Under the pieces are notes generated by a model. It was not told the DNA's origin. It saw nothing but the letters and a program-made list of their open reading frames with translations, and did no database searches. From Utricularia gibba (Eukaryota; Streptophyta; Magnoliopsida; Lamiales; Lentibulariaceae), in contig NEEC01000101.1 of assembly GCA_002189035.1 (NCBI GenBank), forward strand, positions 53,918 to 117,917: 64,000 bases of DNA, read 5' to 3'. Positions 63,499 through 64,000 of this stretch are shown here, one piece after another. Made by a program: the position numbers and the translations under genes. The first letter of the stretch is position 1. Each line of letters opens with the position of its first letter.

Positions 63499-64000
63499 TC
63501 ATGCATTTATCAACGTTGGGTTTTCGGCGGCTGCCTAAATGGTTTTCAAGCAACAGCTTGCCGTTTTAAGGCGGGTGCTGTCGTTGGCAGCTTTGTACGG
63601 GCCCAAGGTTTGGTCTGGCTCCTGAGCCCAATCGGGTCCTACTCGATGAAAATCGTGATGCATTTAATGAAGTTAGGATGTCATGAGCGCCCCAAATGGT
63701 TTTCTCAACAACCTGATTTATATTTGACGAGGTGCTCTAGGCTGGCACTAGTATCGAGCAAATGGTCGAGTCGCGCTCTGGCCCATAGTCATTTGTAGCC
63801 CGGCCAAAAAAGTGATGCATTTATTAACGTTGGGTTTTCGGCGGCTGCCTACATGCTTTTTGAAGCAAAAGTTGTCGTTTTTTGGCGGGTGCTGTTGTTG
63901 GGAACTTCGTCCGGACCCAAGGTTCGGTCTGACTTCACAGCACAATAAGGTCCCATTCGACGAAAATCGTGATACCTTTATTGAAGTTAGGATCTCATGA
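63499..64000 (+). repeat. Partial HOR unit 43 cut by the right edge
   Basis: A complete A dimer (TGTACGGGCCC form) is followed by a Y dimer with GAAGCAAAAG and TTGAAGTTAGG. The window ends within its second half, so the array continues to the right. The dimer number cannot be known. Confidence 0.94.

Larger units (their letters stand above)
1..64000. repeat. Satellite DNA array, 157-bp monomers in 3/5/7/9-dimer higher-order repeats
   Basis: The whole window is head-to-tail satellite with no unique sequence, transposon insertion or inverted segment visible. The motif TGATGCATTTA, or close variants such as TCATGCATTTA and TGATACCTTTA, recurs about every 157 bases. Two diverged 157-bp monomers make a ~312-bp dimer. 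Dimers of two classes (X and Y) alternate and are grouped into units of the form A-(B-C)n-D-E with n from 0 to 3. There are 42 complete units from 31 to 63498. No gene is supported anywhere, because open frames recur with the repeat and are broken by indels. The architecture is that of eukaryotic heterochromatic, possibly centromeric, satellite. The function is not visible in the sequence and the family is not recognised. Confidence 0.98.

Noticed and set aside
1-64000. Assignment to a known named plant satellite family
   Set aside because: The 157-bp period resembles several centromeric families, but I could not match the sequence to any from memory. A search of satellite and repeat databases with the consensus would decide it.

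Overview
The whole 64-kb window is one uninterrupted tandem satellite array. Array sequence runs off both ends. I see no protein-coding gene, RNA gene, transposon, CRISPR array or unique sequence. Many short open frames (about 60-180 codons) occur on both strands, but they repeat with the satellite period and are broken by single-base indels from copy to copy, so none is annotated as a gene. A long head-to-tail satellite with nested higher-order structure indicates a eukaryotic chromosome, most likely (peri)centromeric or other constitutive heterochromatin. The ~157-bp basic period fits the 150-180 bp centromeric satellites common in flowering plants. That placement is an inference from period and architecture, and I do not recognise the family or species.

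The array has a clear hierarchy. (1) The basic monomer is ~157 bp, with most copies starting at a TGATGCATTTA-like motif. (2) Two diverged 157-bp monomers form a ~312-bp dimer. There are two dimer classes: X (with TTAAGGCGGGTGCTGTCG) and Y (with TTTTTTGGCGGGTGCTG, CTTCACAGCACAATA and an EcoRI site). (3) X and Y alternate inside higher-order repeat (HOR) units that obey the rule A-(B-C)n-D-E, where A, C and E are X-class and B and D are Y-class. Every unit therefore holds an odd number of dimers: 3, 5, 7 or 9 (about 0.93, 1.56, 2.18 or 2.81 kb). Using the A-dimer start (usually TCATGCATTTATCAACG) as anchor I count 42 complete units, 17 trimeric, 13 pentameric, 10 heptameric and 2 nonameric, plus one partial unit at the right edge. 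That is 204 dimers between 31 and 63498. (4) Unit sizes are themselves patterned. The run 5-7-9-7-3-3-3-3-5 occurs twice, at 8454-22505 and 49574-63498, with several shared diagnostic variants. This points to a ~14-kb segmental duplication inside the array. A 3-3-3-3-5 block of ~5.3 kb is also directly adjacent to a second block of the same size pattern.

Layout: 1-1592, E/B variants like those of the right-hand part; 1593-~16500, mainly CAAGGAAAAG Y dimers and short-form E dimers, with unit size growing from 5 to 9; ~16500-41500, mainly GAAGC/GAGGC/GAAGGA Y dimers with trimeric units common; ~41500-50500, a distinct subfamily with altered A, C and E dimers; ~50500-57000, a return to the first type; ~57000-64000, a return to the second type, including a cluster of small deletions at 57.4-60.0 kb. 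All copies lie in the same orientation.
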